A stretch of 64,000 nucleotides of DNA from assembly GCF_000312525.1 (NCBI RefSeq), contig NZ_HE997451.1, forward strand, positions 8,403-72,402, in the 5' to 3' direction. Under the pieces are notes generated by a model, which saw only the letters and a program-made list of their open reading frames with translations, was not told the origin of the DNA and did not search any database. Every line of letters begins with the position of its first letter. The stretch's first letter is position 1. Positions 52,077 through 62,397 of this stretch are shown here, piece after piece. Position numbers and translations under genes: made by a program. This DNA is from Bartonella florencae. Lineage in GTDB: Bacteria; Pseudomonadota; Alphaproteobacteria; Rhizobiales; Rhizobiaceae.

Positions 52077-52868
52077 TTAATGTTTAATTTTAGCAAGAAA
52101 CTCACGGGCGCGCTGACTTTTAGGATTAGTAAAAAATGTGTTAGAAGCTGTATCTTCAATAATCTTTCCGTTTTCTAGGAAGAGGATTCTTTCCGAGACT
52201 TCACGCGCAAAACCCATTTCATGGGTTACACAGAGCATTGTTATCCCTGTGTCTGCCAATTTAACCATAACTTCCAAAACTTCTCCAACACTTTCTGGAT
52301 CAAGAGCAGATGTTGGTTCATCAAAAAGCATCACTTCAGGTTCCATACAAAGTGCACGGGCAATCGCGACACGTTGCTGTTGGCCTCCAGAAAGCTGTAA
52401 AGGATATTTATTACAGTGTTTTTCAATACCAACATTTGTTAGATAACGCATTGCCCGTTCTTGTGCTTGTTGTTTAGAAAGTCTTTGAACAGTCATGGGC
52501 GCTAAAATACAATTTTGCATAACACTGATATGGGGAAATAAATTAAAGTTCTGAAAAACCATTCCTATTTTACGGAGAACATTTTTTTGCTGGTATGGAG
52601 GAGCAGCATGAATATCAATATTATGGATGCAAATCGAGCCTTCTTGTGCTTTTTCTAATTGATTAATACAACGAATTAAAGTCGATTTTCCTGATCCAGA
52701 AGGACCACAGATAACGATTCGTTCCCCAGTTTTAACGTCAAAATTAATATTGTAAAGTACTTGAAAATCTCCATACCATTTATTTAAATTTCGAATGGAA
52801 ATTACAGAGTTTTGTTCAGGATGGGCAGATTTATTATTTTTCAAATTCATCTTGTTGTATTCTTTCAT
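52077..52868 (-). CDS. amino acid ABC transporter ATP-binding protein
   Basis: This is the ATPase of a polar amino acid importer (GlnQ/HisP/AapP type). The 263-residue protein has Walker A GPSGSGKSTL (about residues 55-64), signature LSGGQQQRVAIA (about residues 159-170), Walker B VMLFDEPTSALD (about residues 179-190) and H-loop VTHEMGFA. It is the last gene of the minus-strand operon binding protein-permease-permease-ATPase. The substrate is not determinable from sequence. Confidence 0.93.
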   Translation of the reverse strand: MKEYNKMNLKNNKSAHPEQNSVISIRNLNKWYGDFQVLYNINFDVKTGERIVICGPSGSGKSTLIRCINQLEKAQEGSICIHNIDIHAAPPYQQKNVLRKIGMVFQNFNLFPHISVMQNCILAPMTVQRLSKQQAQERAMRYLTNVGIEKHCNKYPLQLSGGQQQRVAIARALCMEPEVMLFDEPTSALDPESVGEVLEVMVKLADTGITMLCVTHEMGFAREVSERILFLENGKIIEDTASNTFFTNPKSQRAREFLAKIKH

Positions 52869-52929
52869 TGATAAATAAACTTATTAATTTAACATTTTGA
52901 TTTAATAAAGATTTTTATGACTGTTTTAT

Positions 52930-53637
52930 TTATCGCAAATATCGGGTTAGACGATATTCGATAAGAACAATAAAGCGGTGAATGAATTCAACGGTCAAAA
53001 GATAGATAAGAGCAGCCCAAATGTAAACTTGAAAATCGAATGTACGCGAATAGGTTAGTTTGGCAACACCCATTAAATCATAAATAGTGACGAGTGAGGC
53101 AATAGCACTCGACTTAATCATTAAAATCAACTCATTACCCAAGGGACGTAATGCTAAAACCATTGCTTGCGGCAGAATAATTCTAAAAAATGTGACAGAA
53201 TTACTTAACCCTAGAGCTTTTGATGCTTCACGTTGTCCGGTTGTTACGGATAGAAAACTGCCTTTAAAGATTTCGGATTGGTAGGCAGCAGAATTGAGTG
53301 CGAAAATGAAAAGGCAACAATACCATGCGTTCTGAAAAAACCACCATAGACCAATCTGTTGCCAGAAATTGTTCATTGAACCGAGTCCGTAGTAGAAAAG
53401 AAAAAGTTGGGCAAGTAAAGGAGAACCGCGGAAAAAATAGACATAAGCATGTGCAATATATCGTAAAAACTTATTCTTTGACAAACGCGCAAAAGCGATG
53501 AGCATACCAAGAACAAAACCGACAGAGCAAGCAATCAAAACAAGCTCAACAGTAACAATAAAGCCCTCAACAAATTTAGGTCCGTAACGGTTTAAAAGAG
53601 CAGGATTAAAAAGGAAATGAAGCCACTCAGGAATCAT
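52930..53637 (-). CDS. amino acid ABC transporter permease (second)
   Basis: This is an inner-membrane permease of the HisM/GlnP family. The 235-residue protein has about five spans and the coupling EAA loop GQREASKALGLSNSVTFFRIILPQA (split around residues 133-157), where it contacts the ATPase. The start ATG overlaps the stop of the first permease by 4 bases. It should form a heterodimer with that permease. Confidence 0.92.
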   Translation of the reverse strand: MIPEWLHFLFNPALLNRYGPKFVEGFIVTVELVLIACSVGFVLGMLIAFARLSKNKFLRYIAHAYVYFFRGSPLLAQLFLFYYGLGSMNNFWQQIGLWWFFQNAWYCCLFIFALNSAAYQSEIFKGSFLSVTTGQREASKALGLSNSVTFFRIILPQAMVLALRPLGNELILMIKSSAIASLVTIYDLMGVAKLTYSRTFDFQVYIWAALIYLLTVEFIHRFIVLIEYRLTRYLR

Positions 53638-54356
53638 AAGCTTGATACCTTTCTATATCCTGCTTGCATGTATATTTCCAGATAGCGCAGGATTGCAGAA
53701 AAAAACGCTGAAAATAACAAATAGAGTAAGCATGCTACAAGATAAAACAGCATGGCTTTATCAGTGGCTGCAACGGCTAAATTTGTTTGTCGCATAAGGT
53801 CAACAAGTGAAATGGTTGATACCAAGGATGTATCTTTTAGCAAAGTAAGCCAATTGTTAGAAAGCCCTGGTAAAGCATTCCGGATTAACTGAGGAAAGAC
53901 AACACGAAAAAACGTTGTTGAGCGTGAAAGTCCTAAGGTTTTAGCTGCTTCATATTGACCTTTATCAAAAATGTTGAATGCTCCAAGCCAGCTTTCACAA
54001 GAAAAGGCGGCAAGAACCATACTGAGAGCCAGAACTCCCGCAACAAAGGCGTTAATGCTAAACATGATTTCAATATTAAAATAATCAAGAACAATTTGAA
54101 TAATATTTTGCAAGCCATAATAAACTAAAAATAAGGTTAAAAGCTCTGGTAGTCCACGAAATACTGTAGAAAAGAGGGTAGCGATAGTTTTAGCTACCCT
54201 GATATTGGATCGAATCATCACTGCATTTAGAAGTCCTAGAGGAAGTCCTAAGAGCCCACAACATAAAGCCAATGATAATGTCATTCCAGCACTAGAAAGT
54301 ATAACTACACCCCACCCTCCATTGCTAAATGATAGCAATGCTAAATCTTCAATCAT
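53634..54356 (-). CDS. amino acid ABC transporter permease (first)
   Basis: This is an inner-membrane permease of the HisQ/GlnP family. ATG 54356 (GAGG nine bases upstream) gives 240 residues; GTG 54371 would add five. The EAA loop KGQYEAAKTLGLSRSTTFFR (about residues 133-152) is present, with about five spans. It follows the binding-protein gene (54436-55188), from which it is separated by a stem-loop, and overlaps the second permease by 4 bases. Confidence 0.92.
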   Translation of the reverse strand: MIEDLALLSFSNGGWGVVILSSAGMTLSLALCCGLLGLPLGLLNAVMIRSNIRVAKTIATLFSTVFRGLPELLTLFLVYYGLQNIIQIVLDYFNIEIMFSINAFVAGVLALSMVLAAFSCESWLGAFNIFDKGQYEAAKTLGLSRSTTFFRVVFPQLIRNALPGLSNNWLTLLKDTSLVSTISLVDLMRQTNLAVAATDKAMLFYLVACLLYLLFSAFFSAILRYLEIYMQAGYRKVSSL

Positions 54357-54426
54357 TCTTGCGTACCTCACAGAGAGTTAGATAAATATTTTCATTAGAA
54401 ATAAACAGTTTGTCCAATTTTAGTTC

Positions 54427-54451
54427 ATTTGATATTTAATAAGTATCAAAT
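54427..54451 (-). terminator. intercistronic stem-loop after the binding-protein gene
   Basis: Perfect 8-bp arms ATTTGATA (54427-54434) and TATCAAAT (54444-54451) bracket the stop codon of the binding-protein gene. There is no T-run. Such stems commonly stabilise the upstream mRNA so that more binding protein than permease is made. A similar but less perfect repeat surrounds the stop of the second copy (about 55680-55705). Confidence 0.5.
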
Positions 54452-55188
54452 GTAAAATATTTTTTCATAATTCTATCATAAGTTCCATCCAAATGGATTT
54501 CTTTTATTGCTTCATTGAACTTATTTTTAAGGTTGTTATTATTTTTGCGTAAGGCAATTGCAATAGGAGATTTTGTTTCTTCCAACGTCCCTAGAAGACG
54601 GCAGCAATCTTTCCCTTCATTTTTAAGCCAGTTTAATGCTTGCAGTTTATCAACAATAACCACATCAAGTCGATGGCTCAAGAGGTCACGATTAACTTCT
54701 ATTGTTGTCGGGTAGAGTTTAATATTTATTCCTTCAAAAGCATAATGATCTTCCGCATAGGCTGCTTGTGTTGTATTTGATTGGACACCGAGATTTTTAC
54801 CTTTAAAAGCTTCCGTTGAGATCTCTTTAATTTCTGAATCTTTGGCGATAATTACAGCAAGCTCTGTGTTATAATAAGGATTTGTGAAATCGATCTTTTG
54901 TAAGCGTTCTTTTGTGGGAGCAAGAGAAGCAATGATGACATCGTATTTTTTGGCAAGAAGACCAAGAATCATACCCTCAAAATCTTGAGTAGTGATAGTG
55001 CATTCAACGTTCATTTTTTTACAAAGCGCATAAGATATATCAATATCAAATCCTTTGAGTTCGTTGTTTGAATCGATGTAACTAAATGGAGGATAAGAAC
55101 CTTCACTTGCAATTTTTAGCGTTTGTGTATGGGCAGATTGTGTGAACAGTGTTGCACTTATTATAAGAGCTACTGCTAATAATTTCAT
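54436..55188 (-). CDS. amino acid ABC transporter substrate-binding protein, copy A
   Basis: This is a periplasmic receptor (SBP family 3) with 250 residues: a signal peptide (about residues 1-21), then LKIASEGSYPPFSYID and GFDIDISYALCKKMNVEC (about residues 47-64). ATG 55188 has GGAG upstream. It is the first gene of the importer operon. Counting by eye, it differs from copy B (55692-56444) at about 46 of 250 positions (about 82 % identical), with no gaps. Changes cluster outside the conserved core, which may alter ligand preference. Confidence 0.92.
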   Translation of the reverse strand: MKLLAVALIISATLFTQSAHTQTLKIASEGSYPPFSYIDSNNELKGFDIDISYALCKKMNVECTITTQDFEGMILGLLAKKYDVIIASLAPTKERLQKIDFTNPYYNTELAVIIAKDSEIKEISTEAFKGKNLGVQSNTTQAAYAEDHYAFEGINIKLYPTTIEVNRDLLSHRLDVVIVDKLQALNWLKNEGKDCCRLLGTLEETKSPIAIALRKNNNNLKNKFNEAIKEIHLDGTYDRIMKKYFTFDTY

Positions 55189-55691
55189 TATGTTCTCCTA
55201 TGAGATAAGCGGAAAAATATGAGATCGTCATGTATTTTATAGTCTGTAAGCTCTTCTAGGAGCAATGCAAAATTTTATGAATGCTCATTTCGCGTTCATG
55301 ATAATGAACATTATTATCAAAAAATGAATTATTTTATCAAGTATGAGCATGCTAAACAGAGGAGAGAAAGAAATATTTTATTGATTACATTGCATGATGA
55401 TTAATTATGAGACTACGTTTTCATCATTTTCTCAAAAAATACAGAATTTAATTGTAAAAAACTATTCAATTTAAGCATGAAGAAAATTTTTAGCTTTGAG
55501 GTCAAAGACAAAATAAAAAATTGTTTTCATTATTGATAGCGTGAAATGCTTAAAGGACAGAAACACATAAAAATTGTTCTTTAGGTAAGTGGGTATTTTT
55601 CTTCTAAAAAATAATAAAAACAGTAAATTTAAAATTACTTCTCTACTCTTTATAGTACCATTTTAAAGTTTAACTCATATTGATATTTTAT
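55189..55691. promoter_or_regulatory. spacer between the duplicated binding-protein genes
   Basis: This spacer carries the leader of copy A. An SD and the conserved stretch CTCCTATGAGATAAGCGGAA sit next to the gene, and a 25-base dyad lies at 55214-55238. The rest is AT-rich with recognisable but diverged similarity to the region upstream of copy B, so the duplication included the promoter. No gene is seen. Confidence 0.5.
55214..55238 (-). promoter_or_regulatory. dyad in copy A leader
   Basis: This is an imperfect 25-base palindrome, AAAATA-TGA...TCA-TATTTT. It matches in position and length a near-perfect one upstream of copy B. It could be an operator or an RNA hairpin in the 5' UTR. Confidence 0.45.
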
Positions 55692-56444
55692 TTAATAAAT
55701 ATCGAATGCGAAATATTTTTTCATAATTTTTTCATAAGTTCCATCCAAACGGATTGCTTTTATTGCTTCATTGAGTTTATTTTTAAGATCATGATTATTT
55801 TTACGAAGTGCAATTGCAATAGGGAATTTTGTATCTTCCAAAGTTCCTAGCAGTTTGCAACAATCTTTTCCCTCATTTGCAAGCCAGTTTAAAGCGTGTG
55901 TTTTATCGCAGATCATCAAATCAAGACGATGGCTTAAAAGATCGCGATTAACTTCTATGACTGTAGGATAGAGTTTAATATTCACCCCTTTAGAGGCATA
56001 GTGATCTTCTGCATAGGCTGCTTGTGTTGTATTCGATTGTGTACCCAAATTTTTATCTTTAAAAGCTTCTGCTGAGATCTCTTTAATTTCTGAGTCTTTG
56101 GTAACAATTATAGCAAGTGCTGTATTATAGTAAGGGTCTGTGAAGTCAATTTTTTGCAAGCGCTCCTCTGTGGGAGCAAGAGAAGAAACAATGGCGTCAT
56201 ATTTTTTTGCAAGAAGACCAGGAATCATACCCTCAAAGTCTTGAATGACGATTCTACATTCAACATTCATTTTTTTACAAAGCGCATAAGATATATCAAT
56301 ATCAAATCCTTTGAGTTCATTGTTTGAATCAATGTAACTAAATGGAGGATAGGAAGCATCACTGGCAATTTTCAGCGTTTGAGCATGAATTGATTGGGCA
56401 AAAAGTGTTATACTTATTATAAGAGCTGCTGGTAATAATTTCAC
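55692..56444 (-). CDS. amino acid ABC transporter substrate-binding protein, copy B
   Basis: This is a tandem duplicate of the adjacent binding protein, also 250 residues with a signal peptide ending IHAQ. The start is GTG 56444 with GGAG upstream, whereas copy A uses ATG. It has no permease or ATPase of its own, so it probably delivers a related ligand to the shared importer. All domain landmarks are intact, so it is not decaying. Confidence 0.92.
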   Translation of the reverse strand: MKLLPAALIISITLFAQSIHAQTLKIASDASYPPFSYIDSNNELKGFDIDISYALCKKMNVECRIVIQDFEGMIPGLLAKKYDAIVSSLAPTEERLQKIDFTDPYYNTALAIIVTKDSEIKEISAEAFKDKNLGTQSNTTQAAYAEDHYASKGVNIKLYPTVIEVNRDLLSHRLDLMICDKTHALNWLANEGKDCCKLLGTLEDTKFPIAIALRKNNHDLKNKLNEAIKAIRLDGTYEKIMKKYFAFDIY

Positions 56445-56469
56445 TCTATTCTCCTATGAGATAAGCGGA

Positions 56470-56494
56470 AAAATACAAGATTGTCTTGTATTTT
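56470..56494 (-). promoter_or_regulatory. perfect dyad in copy B leader
   Basis: A perfect inverted repeat has 11-base arms (56470-56480 and 56484-56494) around TTG. It is 25 bases from the start codon, inside the likely 5' UTR. It is equivalent to 55214-55238. Confidence 0.5.
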
Positions 56495-56966
56495 ATAATC
56501 TGTAAGCTTTTCTGGAGCAATGCAAAAAATTTATTGATATTTATTTTACTATTAATAGAGCTGTTATCAGAAAAAATGTTCACTATATCAAATATGGTTA
56601 TGCTAAATACGGAAAAAAATAGTTCGTTGATTATTTATCATAGGTAATTTTTATCATTTTGTTCAAAAGATACAAAATTTAATTTAAATACAAAGAAAAT
56701 TTATGCCATGAGGAGAATAAAAGAAAATTACTTTGTTATCACTATTATTACAATATTCTTAAATATTTAAGAATAGAAAATTAAAATTTTTTTGAAATTT
56801 AAGTATATACTTTGTTAAACGAAAAAAACACTATAGATTCTCTTAATTTATTAAGTAAAAGCCATCAGATTTTTCCTAAATTCTATGATAGTCTTACAAC
56901 TACAAAAAGAGCTTCAAAATCAAGATTCATAAAAATGCTTTCAATCATAGGCCTTTTATTATTCGA

Positions 56967-56996
56967 AATAAAGCTCCAATAAATTGAAGCTTTATT
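56967..56996 (-). terminator. gltA terminator
   Basis: Two 14-base arms (56967-56980 and 56983-56996, one mismatch) form a long AT-rich stem just beyond the gltA stop. On the minus strand it ends in GCTTTATTT, giving a modest U-tract. Confidence 0.6.
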
Positions 56997-57014
56997 GATT
57001 GGTGCTTTATTATT

Positions 57015-58310
57015 TCAATTGACACGTTTATCTATAGGAACATAGTCACGCATACCATAACCTGTATAGAGTTGGCGAGGCCGACCAATCTTTTGTGCGG
57101 GATCCTCGATCATTTCTTTCCATTGTGCAACCCAACCAACACTGCGTGCTAATGCAAAAAGAACAGTAAACATTTCGGTTGGGAAACCTAAAGCTTTTAA
57201 TGTAATACCAGAATAGAAATCGACATTGGGGTAAAGTTTTTTCTCAACGAAATATTCATCGTTGAGAGCGATTTTTTCAAGTTCTATAGCGATATCAAGA
57301 AGGGGATCATCTTGAATATTTAGTTCCTTTAACACCTCATGACAGGTTTTTTGCATAATTTTTGCACGTGGATCATAGTTTTTATAGACTCGGTGGCCAA
57401 ATCCCATAAGGCGGAAAGGATCATTTTTATCTTTTGCGCGTGCAATGAATTCAGGAATTCTTTTAACGGAACCTATTTCTTGTAGCATCTTTAAGCATGC
57501 TTCATTGGCTCCACCATGCGCTGGCCCCCAAAGGCAAGCAACACCTGCTGCAATACATGCAAATGGATTAGCACCTGATGATCCTGCAAGGCGTACAGTG
57601 GATGTAGAAGCATTTTGTTCATGATCTGCGTGGAGAATAAAGATTCGATCCATTGCTCGAGTAAGAACTGGATTGCTTTTATATTCTTCACAAGGAACAC
57701 AAAAGCACATACGAAGAAAATTTGCAGCGTAACTAAGATCATTTCTTGGATAAACAAATGCTTGTCCAATACTGTATTTATAAACCATAGCAGCAAGGGT
57801 TGGAACCTTGGAGACGAGACGAACAGAAGCAATCATTCTCTGTTGTGGGTCTGTAATATCAATAGAGTCATGATAGAATGCAGACATAGCCCCAAGGCAT
57901 GCAACCATGACAGCCATAGGATGTGAGTCGCGACGAAATCCATGAAAAAAACGCGAAAATTGCTCATGTACCATCGTGTGTTGCATGATACAGCGGTCAA
58001 AGTCATTTTTTTCTTGTTGTGTTGGAAGTTCACCGTAAAGTAAAAGGTAGCAGCTTTCGAGAAAGTCTCCTTTTTCAGCCAGTTGATCAATAGGATAACC
58101 TCGATAAAGCAATAGTCCTTTATTACCATCAATATAAGTAATTTTTGATTCACAAGAAGCGGTTGAGGTAAAGCCAGGATCATAAGTAAAACTATTGGTT
58201 TCTTTATAGAGAGAAGCAATTTCAATGACGTCAGGACCAAGAGTACCTTTGCGTACAGGAAGTTCTATATTTTTATCATTCACAGTAATGTGTGCTTTAT
58301 TTTCAGACAT
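57015..58310 (-). CDS. gltA: citrate synthase
   Basis: This enzyme condenses oxaloacetate and acetyl-CoA, entering the TCA cycle. The 431-residue hexameric-type enzyme has the active-site segments [14 protein letters not shown] (about residues 229-242), [10 protein letters not shown] (about residues 264-273), [13 protein letters not shown] (about residues 306-318) and the catalytic Asp in PNVDFYSG (about residue 364). AAGGAA precedes ATG 58310. This gene is the standard Bartonella typing locus. In relatives it often sits beside lpxB; here an amino acid importer intervenes. Confidence 0.97.
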   Translation of the reverse strand: MSENKAHITVNDKNIELPVRKGTLGPDVIEIASLYKETNSFTYDPGFTSTASCESKITYIDGNKGLLLYRGYPIDQLAEKGDFLESCYLLLYGELPTQQEKNDFDRCIMQHTMVHEQFSRFFHGFRRDSHPMAVMVACLGAMSAFYHDSIDITDPQQRMIASVRLVSKVPTLAAMVYKYSIGQAFVYPRNDLSYAANFLRMCFCVPCEEYKSNPVLTRAMDRIFILHADHEQNASTSTVRLAGSSGANPFACIAAGVACLWGPAHGGANEACLKMLQEIGSVKRIPEFIARAKDKNDPFRLMGFGHRVYKNYDPRAKIMQKTCHEVLKELNIQDDPLLDIAIELEKIALNDEYFVEKKLYPNVDFYSGITLKALGFPTEMFTVLFALARSVGWVAQWKEMIEDPAQKIGRPRQLYTGYGMRDYVPIDKRVN

Positions 58311-58571
58311 TAGATATTCCTTTCAGGTCCTTTGCTTCTAAAAATCAAGATGCCGCTTTATCAGAGTAGGAGATATATAATTGAAGCTTCTCTTACTTAT
58401 ATTGAAAGGTAGATTTACCTTAAAAGTTAGTTCATGCAATCTAAAAAATATTTTTATTTGTAATTTTACCGAATATATTTTTCAACGATTTAAAAAAGAA
58501 GCTAACTTTTATTTTGCATAGAGACATCTGTATGCGAATATTTATGAGAGTAAGAAGCTGTATACATGTCG

Positions 58572-59999
58572 CTAATATGCGGTTGTAATGAGTTGATCAT
58601 TGATACGATTGAGAGATTCCTCTCGTCCCAGTAAAACAAGTACATCAAAAACTCCAGGGGATGTTGAGCGACCTGTGAGAGCAGCACGAAGCGGTTGTGC
58701 AATAGATCCAAGTTTGAGATCTTGTGTCTGCGCATAAGTTCGAAGAGTTTCATCTAGTGTTTGGGATTCCCAAGAGTGGACTTCTTTCAGAGCAATATAA
58801 ATATCATTTAAAATGGCTTGTCCATTTTTATCCAAGAACGTCTGCGCTTTTTCGTCAAGCTGTAATGGTCGTTGTGTAAAAATAAAAGAAGCATTGTCAA
58901 TAAGTTCGCACAAGGTTTTTGAACGTTCTTTCAAATTTGGTATAGCTTTTAAGAATTGAACGCGGCGTTGTTCATCAAGTCTTTCCATTATTTGTACACC
59001 ACCTTCAATTTCTGATAAAATACTAACAGCTCCATCAAAAAGGTCTTGATCATTGCTCATACGTATATAATGCCCATTGATGGCATCGAGCTTTTTGAGA
59101 TCAAAACGGGCAGCTCCTTTGTTAATATCATCAATATCAAACCAAGAAATCATATCTTCTATTGACATCAATTCATCATCACCATGACTCCAACCAAGAC
59201 GAACGAGATAATTTCGCAAAGCAGCAGGAAGATAGCCCATTGTTCGGTAAGCATCAACACCGAGCGCACCATGCCGTTTTGATAATTTTGCACCATTTTC
59301 ACCATGGATAAGAGGAATATGTGCCATCACAGGAATATCCCATCCCATCGCCTTGAAGATAATTGTTTGGCGCGCTGCATTGGTGAGATGATCGTCACCA
59401 CGTATAATATGTGTAATTCCCATATCGTGATCATCAACAACAACAGCATGCATATAAGTAGGTGAGCCATCGGAACGCAAAATAATAAAGTCGTCTAGAT
59501 CTTTATTAGGGAAACGAACATCACCTTGGACGCGGTCGTGCACAACCGTTTCCCCATCTTGTGGCGCTTTTATACGAATAACAGGTTTAACATCTTTGGG
59601 AGCTTGAGAGATATCACGGTCGCGCCAGCGTCCGTCATAACGCGGTGGACGACCTTGCGCACGCGCATTTTCACGCATTTCAGCGAGTTCTTCCGAAGAA
59701 GTATAGCAATAATAGGCTTTACCATCTTTTACCAATTGTTCAGCAACTTGGCGATGACGTTTTGCTCGTTCAAATTGCGAAATAGGAGTACCATCATAGC
59801 TAAGCCCCATCCAATGCAGGCCATCTATAATGGCTTTTACAGCTGCCTCTGTTGAACGTTCTCTGTCTGTATCTTCAATTCGTAGCAGCATTTTGCCACC
59901 AGTGTGTTTGGCATAAAGCCAATTAAAGAGAGCAGTACGAGCGCCTCCGATATGAAGAAAGCCTGTTGGTGAGGGAGCAAAGCGGGTAATAACGGACAC
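58572..59999 (-). CDS. gltX: glutamate--tRNA ligase
   Basis: GluRS charges tRNA-Glu (and, in many alphaproteobacteria, tRNA-Gln for later amidation). The 475-residue class I enzyme starts at GTG 59999 with AAGGAAGAG upstream. HIGH-type [12 protein letters not shown] is at about residues 10-21, and KMSKS-type KLSKRHG is at about residues 239-245. Alphaproteobacteria often have two gltX genes; only this one is in the window. It is divergent from comEC. Confidence 0.95.
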   Translation of the reverse strand: MSVITRFAPSPTGFLHIGGARTALFNWLYAKHTGGKMLLRIEDTDRERSTEAAVKAIIDGLHWMGLSYDGTPISQFERAKRHRQVAEQLVKDGKAYYCYTSSEELAEMRENARAQGRPPRYDGRWRDRDISQAPKDVKPVIRIKAPQDGETVVHDRVQGDVRFPNKDLDDFIILRSDGSPTYMHAVVVDDHDMGITHIIRGDDHLTNAARQTIIFKAMGWDIPVMAHIPLIHGENGAKLSKRHGALGVDAYRTMGYLPAALRNYLVRLGWSHGDDELMSIEDMISWFDIDDINKGAARFDLKKLDAINGHYIRMSNDQDLFDGAVSILSEIEGGVQIMERLDEQRRVQFLKAIPNLKERSKTLCELIDNASFIFTQRPLQLDEKAQTFLDKNGQAILNDIYIALKEVHSWESQTLDETLRTYAQTQDLKLGSIAQPLRAALTGRSTSPGVFDVLVLLGREESLNRINDQLITTAY

Positions 60000-60113
60000 G
60001 AATCTCTTCCTTTAAAGTTAAGATGTTATTTATAGGACTTTATAGAAGGATTATGTTAGCATAGCTGATAAGGGGTGCAAGAGCCGCATTGCAAGTAAAG
60101 TGGGGATTTGCGG

Positions 60114-62397
60114 ATGTTTAATCAAAATAAAGTTAAGGATGGTTTATCCGTAAGATCTGTTTTAAAGACAAAAAAGTTACGTCTGATATGGCAAGAAGTT
60201 TTTTATACTTCTTATGAGGCAAAAAATAACAGTCCTAATAAACAAAAGACTTTTTTATTTGCCCCCTTAAAAAAAGCAATAACTTTTTTGGGGAAATGGT
60301 TGTTAGATTGTATCAACAAAGAAATTTCTTTTGGAATTCTTTTTTCCTTAATTTTAGTATTTTTTTCCATAGGGATCATTTTTTTATTTTAATTTAGAGC
60401 GCGAGCCAAGTTGGGTGCAATTGGGTGTATTGTTTATTCTCTTCATTGGAATATTGTACATTTTACGGTTTTATCGGAGAGTATGGAGTATTGCAGGATT
60501 TCTATTTTGTATTCTATTGGGCGCTTTGGCTGGAAAGATAGAAACGTGGCGTATAGCGACACCAATGTTAAGCGGCGATATTGTTACCACGTTAACAGGG
60601 AGAATTGTTTCTATTGAGGCAGGGCAAAGAGGACAATTTCGTTTGGTTTTAGATGTGTTAAGCACAAAAAATCCAAGATTACGCCATAGCCCTCACCGTA
60701 TCCGTTTATCGGCAAGACGTTTGCCCTATGGATTGGCAATTGGTGATGGATTATATGGAAAAGTTAAAATTAGGGCATTATCTGGACCGGTATATCCAGG
60801 AGGTTATGATTTTAGTTTTCATAATTATTTCAAAGGAATTGGAGCACAGGGAATTTATTTAGGAAAACCAAGTAAAATATTCGTTTCGCAGTCCGATAGA
60901 ATATTAGAGAGAGGCTTGCAGAAAATTGAAAATTTACGGACGAATATGACACAAAGAATCCGTAAAGCGATTAACGGAGAAAAGGGTAATGTTGCAGCGG
61001 CACTTATAACGGGCCAGCGAGCTGGTATTTCAAATGAGACAAATGAAGCATTGCGTGCAGCTGGATTAGCACATATTTTATCAATATCAGGTTTACATAT
61101 GGCTTTGTTGAGCGGTATAATTCTTGTTAGCATTCGTAGTTTTTTAGCACTTTTTTCTGTTTTCGCATCCTATTATTCAACTAAAAAATTTGCTGCTGTC
61201 GCTGCATTAACGATGACAGCCTTTTATTTACTACTCTCTGGTAGTGCTGTATCAGCACAAAGAAGTTTTGTGATGATTGCTGTTATGTTAGTTGCTGTTT
61301 TGTGTAACCGTTCTGCTTTAACAATGCGTAATTTCTCTATTGCTGGTTTAATAACACTCGCGATTAAGCCTCATGAAATATTAGGTCCTAGCTTTCAAAT
61401 GTCCTTTTCTGCCACTGCTGCTTTAATTGCTTTTTTTGATTGGTGGAGTGGAAAATTATCTTATGGCACAAGAAAAACAACACCATCTTATGCTGGAGCT
61501 GGAGTTATTCATCTGGTTTTTTTATCTATATTTTCAATAGGTGTATCTTCGTTTGTGGCGGGAACTGCCAGTGGAATTTATGCTGCCTATCATTTTTCTA
61601 ATATTGCATTTTTGAGTGTCATTAGTAATGCTTTAGCTTTGCCTATCGTATCAATCTTCATCATACCTTTTGGATTGATCGCGACTCTTGCAATGTTTTG
61701 GGGGCTTGAATGGCTGCCACTTCAAATTATGGGTTTTGGTGTTGATCTTGTGATAAAAATTGCTTACGCTATAAGCTCTATTTCTCCTGCTTTAAATCTT
61801 GGATTTATACCGTTATCTGCGTTAATTTTATTCAGTATAGGTTTGGTTGGGCTGACTTTTTGCAAAACATTCATCAGATTCGTTTTTAGTTTTTTTATTT
61901 TGGCTGGTTTTGCGACTTGCTTGATAGGTTCACCTGTGCAACTCATTATAGCAGATAATATGAAGTTTGTTGGGGTTATCGATGACAAGAAATTATATAT
62001 TGATCGTTACCATGTTTCCAATTTCACGACATCCATATGGAAAAAATCATTTCACCTGAATGAGACAATCAAGTTAACAAAATATGGTCCGCCATTTCAT
62101 GGACAGTTCATTTGCGATCATCATCTATGTGCGTCCTTATTAGAAAATGGATTAAGAGTGATTGTGTTGCAAGGAGAAACAGATCGATGCGTAACAGCAG
62201 ATATTGTGATTAAGACATTCACAACGGATAACAAAATATGTAACAAGAAGGCAAAAATAATATTGACTCCTCAACAATTGTTATCAAGAGGGAGTGCTAT
62301 GATGACAAAAAGCGGTGATATTATTTGGTCTTCGATGGGCTTTTATAGACCGTGGAATATGCACAGACAATATTCACAAAAATTGCATAGGCTATAA
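60114..62397 (+). pseudogene. comEC: ComEC/Rec2 competence protein, frameshifted
   Basis: ComEC is the inner-membrane channel for single-stranded DNA uptake. ATG 60114 (GGGGAT six bases upstream) opens a frame to 60392 that ends after a hydrophobic span (SFGILFSLILVFFSIGIIF). A T7 run at 60379-60385 shifts the frame. The protein continues (YFNLEREPSWVQLGVLFIL...) to 62397. Removing one T gives a single protein of about 760 residues. It has an N-terminal OB-like region (about residues 150-260) and the Competence domain with AGLAHILSISGLHMALLSG (about residues 322-340). There is no metallo-beta-lactamase HxHxDH motif at the C-terminus, as in many rhizobial forms. It is divergent from gltX. Confidence 0.85.

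Larger units (their letters stand above)
56445..57014. other. leader of copy B and gap before gltA
   Basis: This 570-base, very AT-rich stretch has no gene. Next to copy B it holds the conserved leader and the 56470-56494 dyad. Its middle resembles the copy A upstream region. Its far end holds the gltA terminator. Confidence 0.5.

Noticed and set aside
60114-60392. Separate small membrane protein upstream of comEC
   Set aside because: Its end continues naturally into comEC when one T of the T7 run is removed, so it is the comEC N-terminus.
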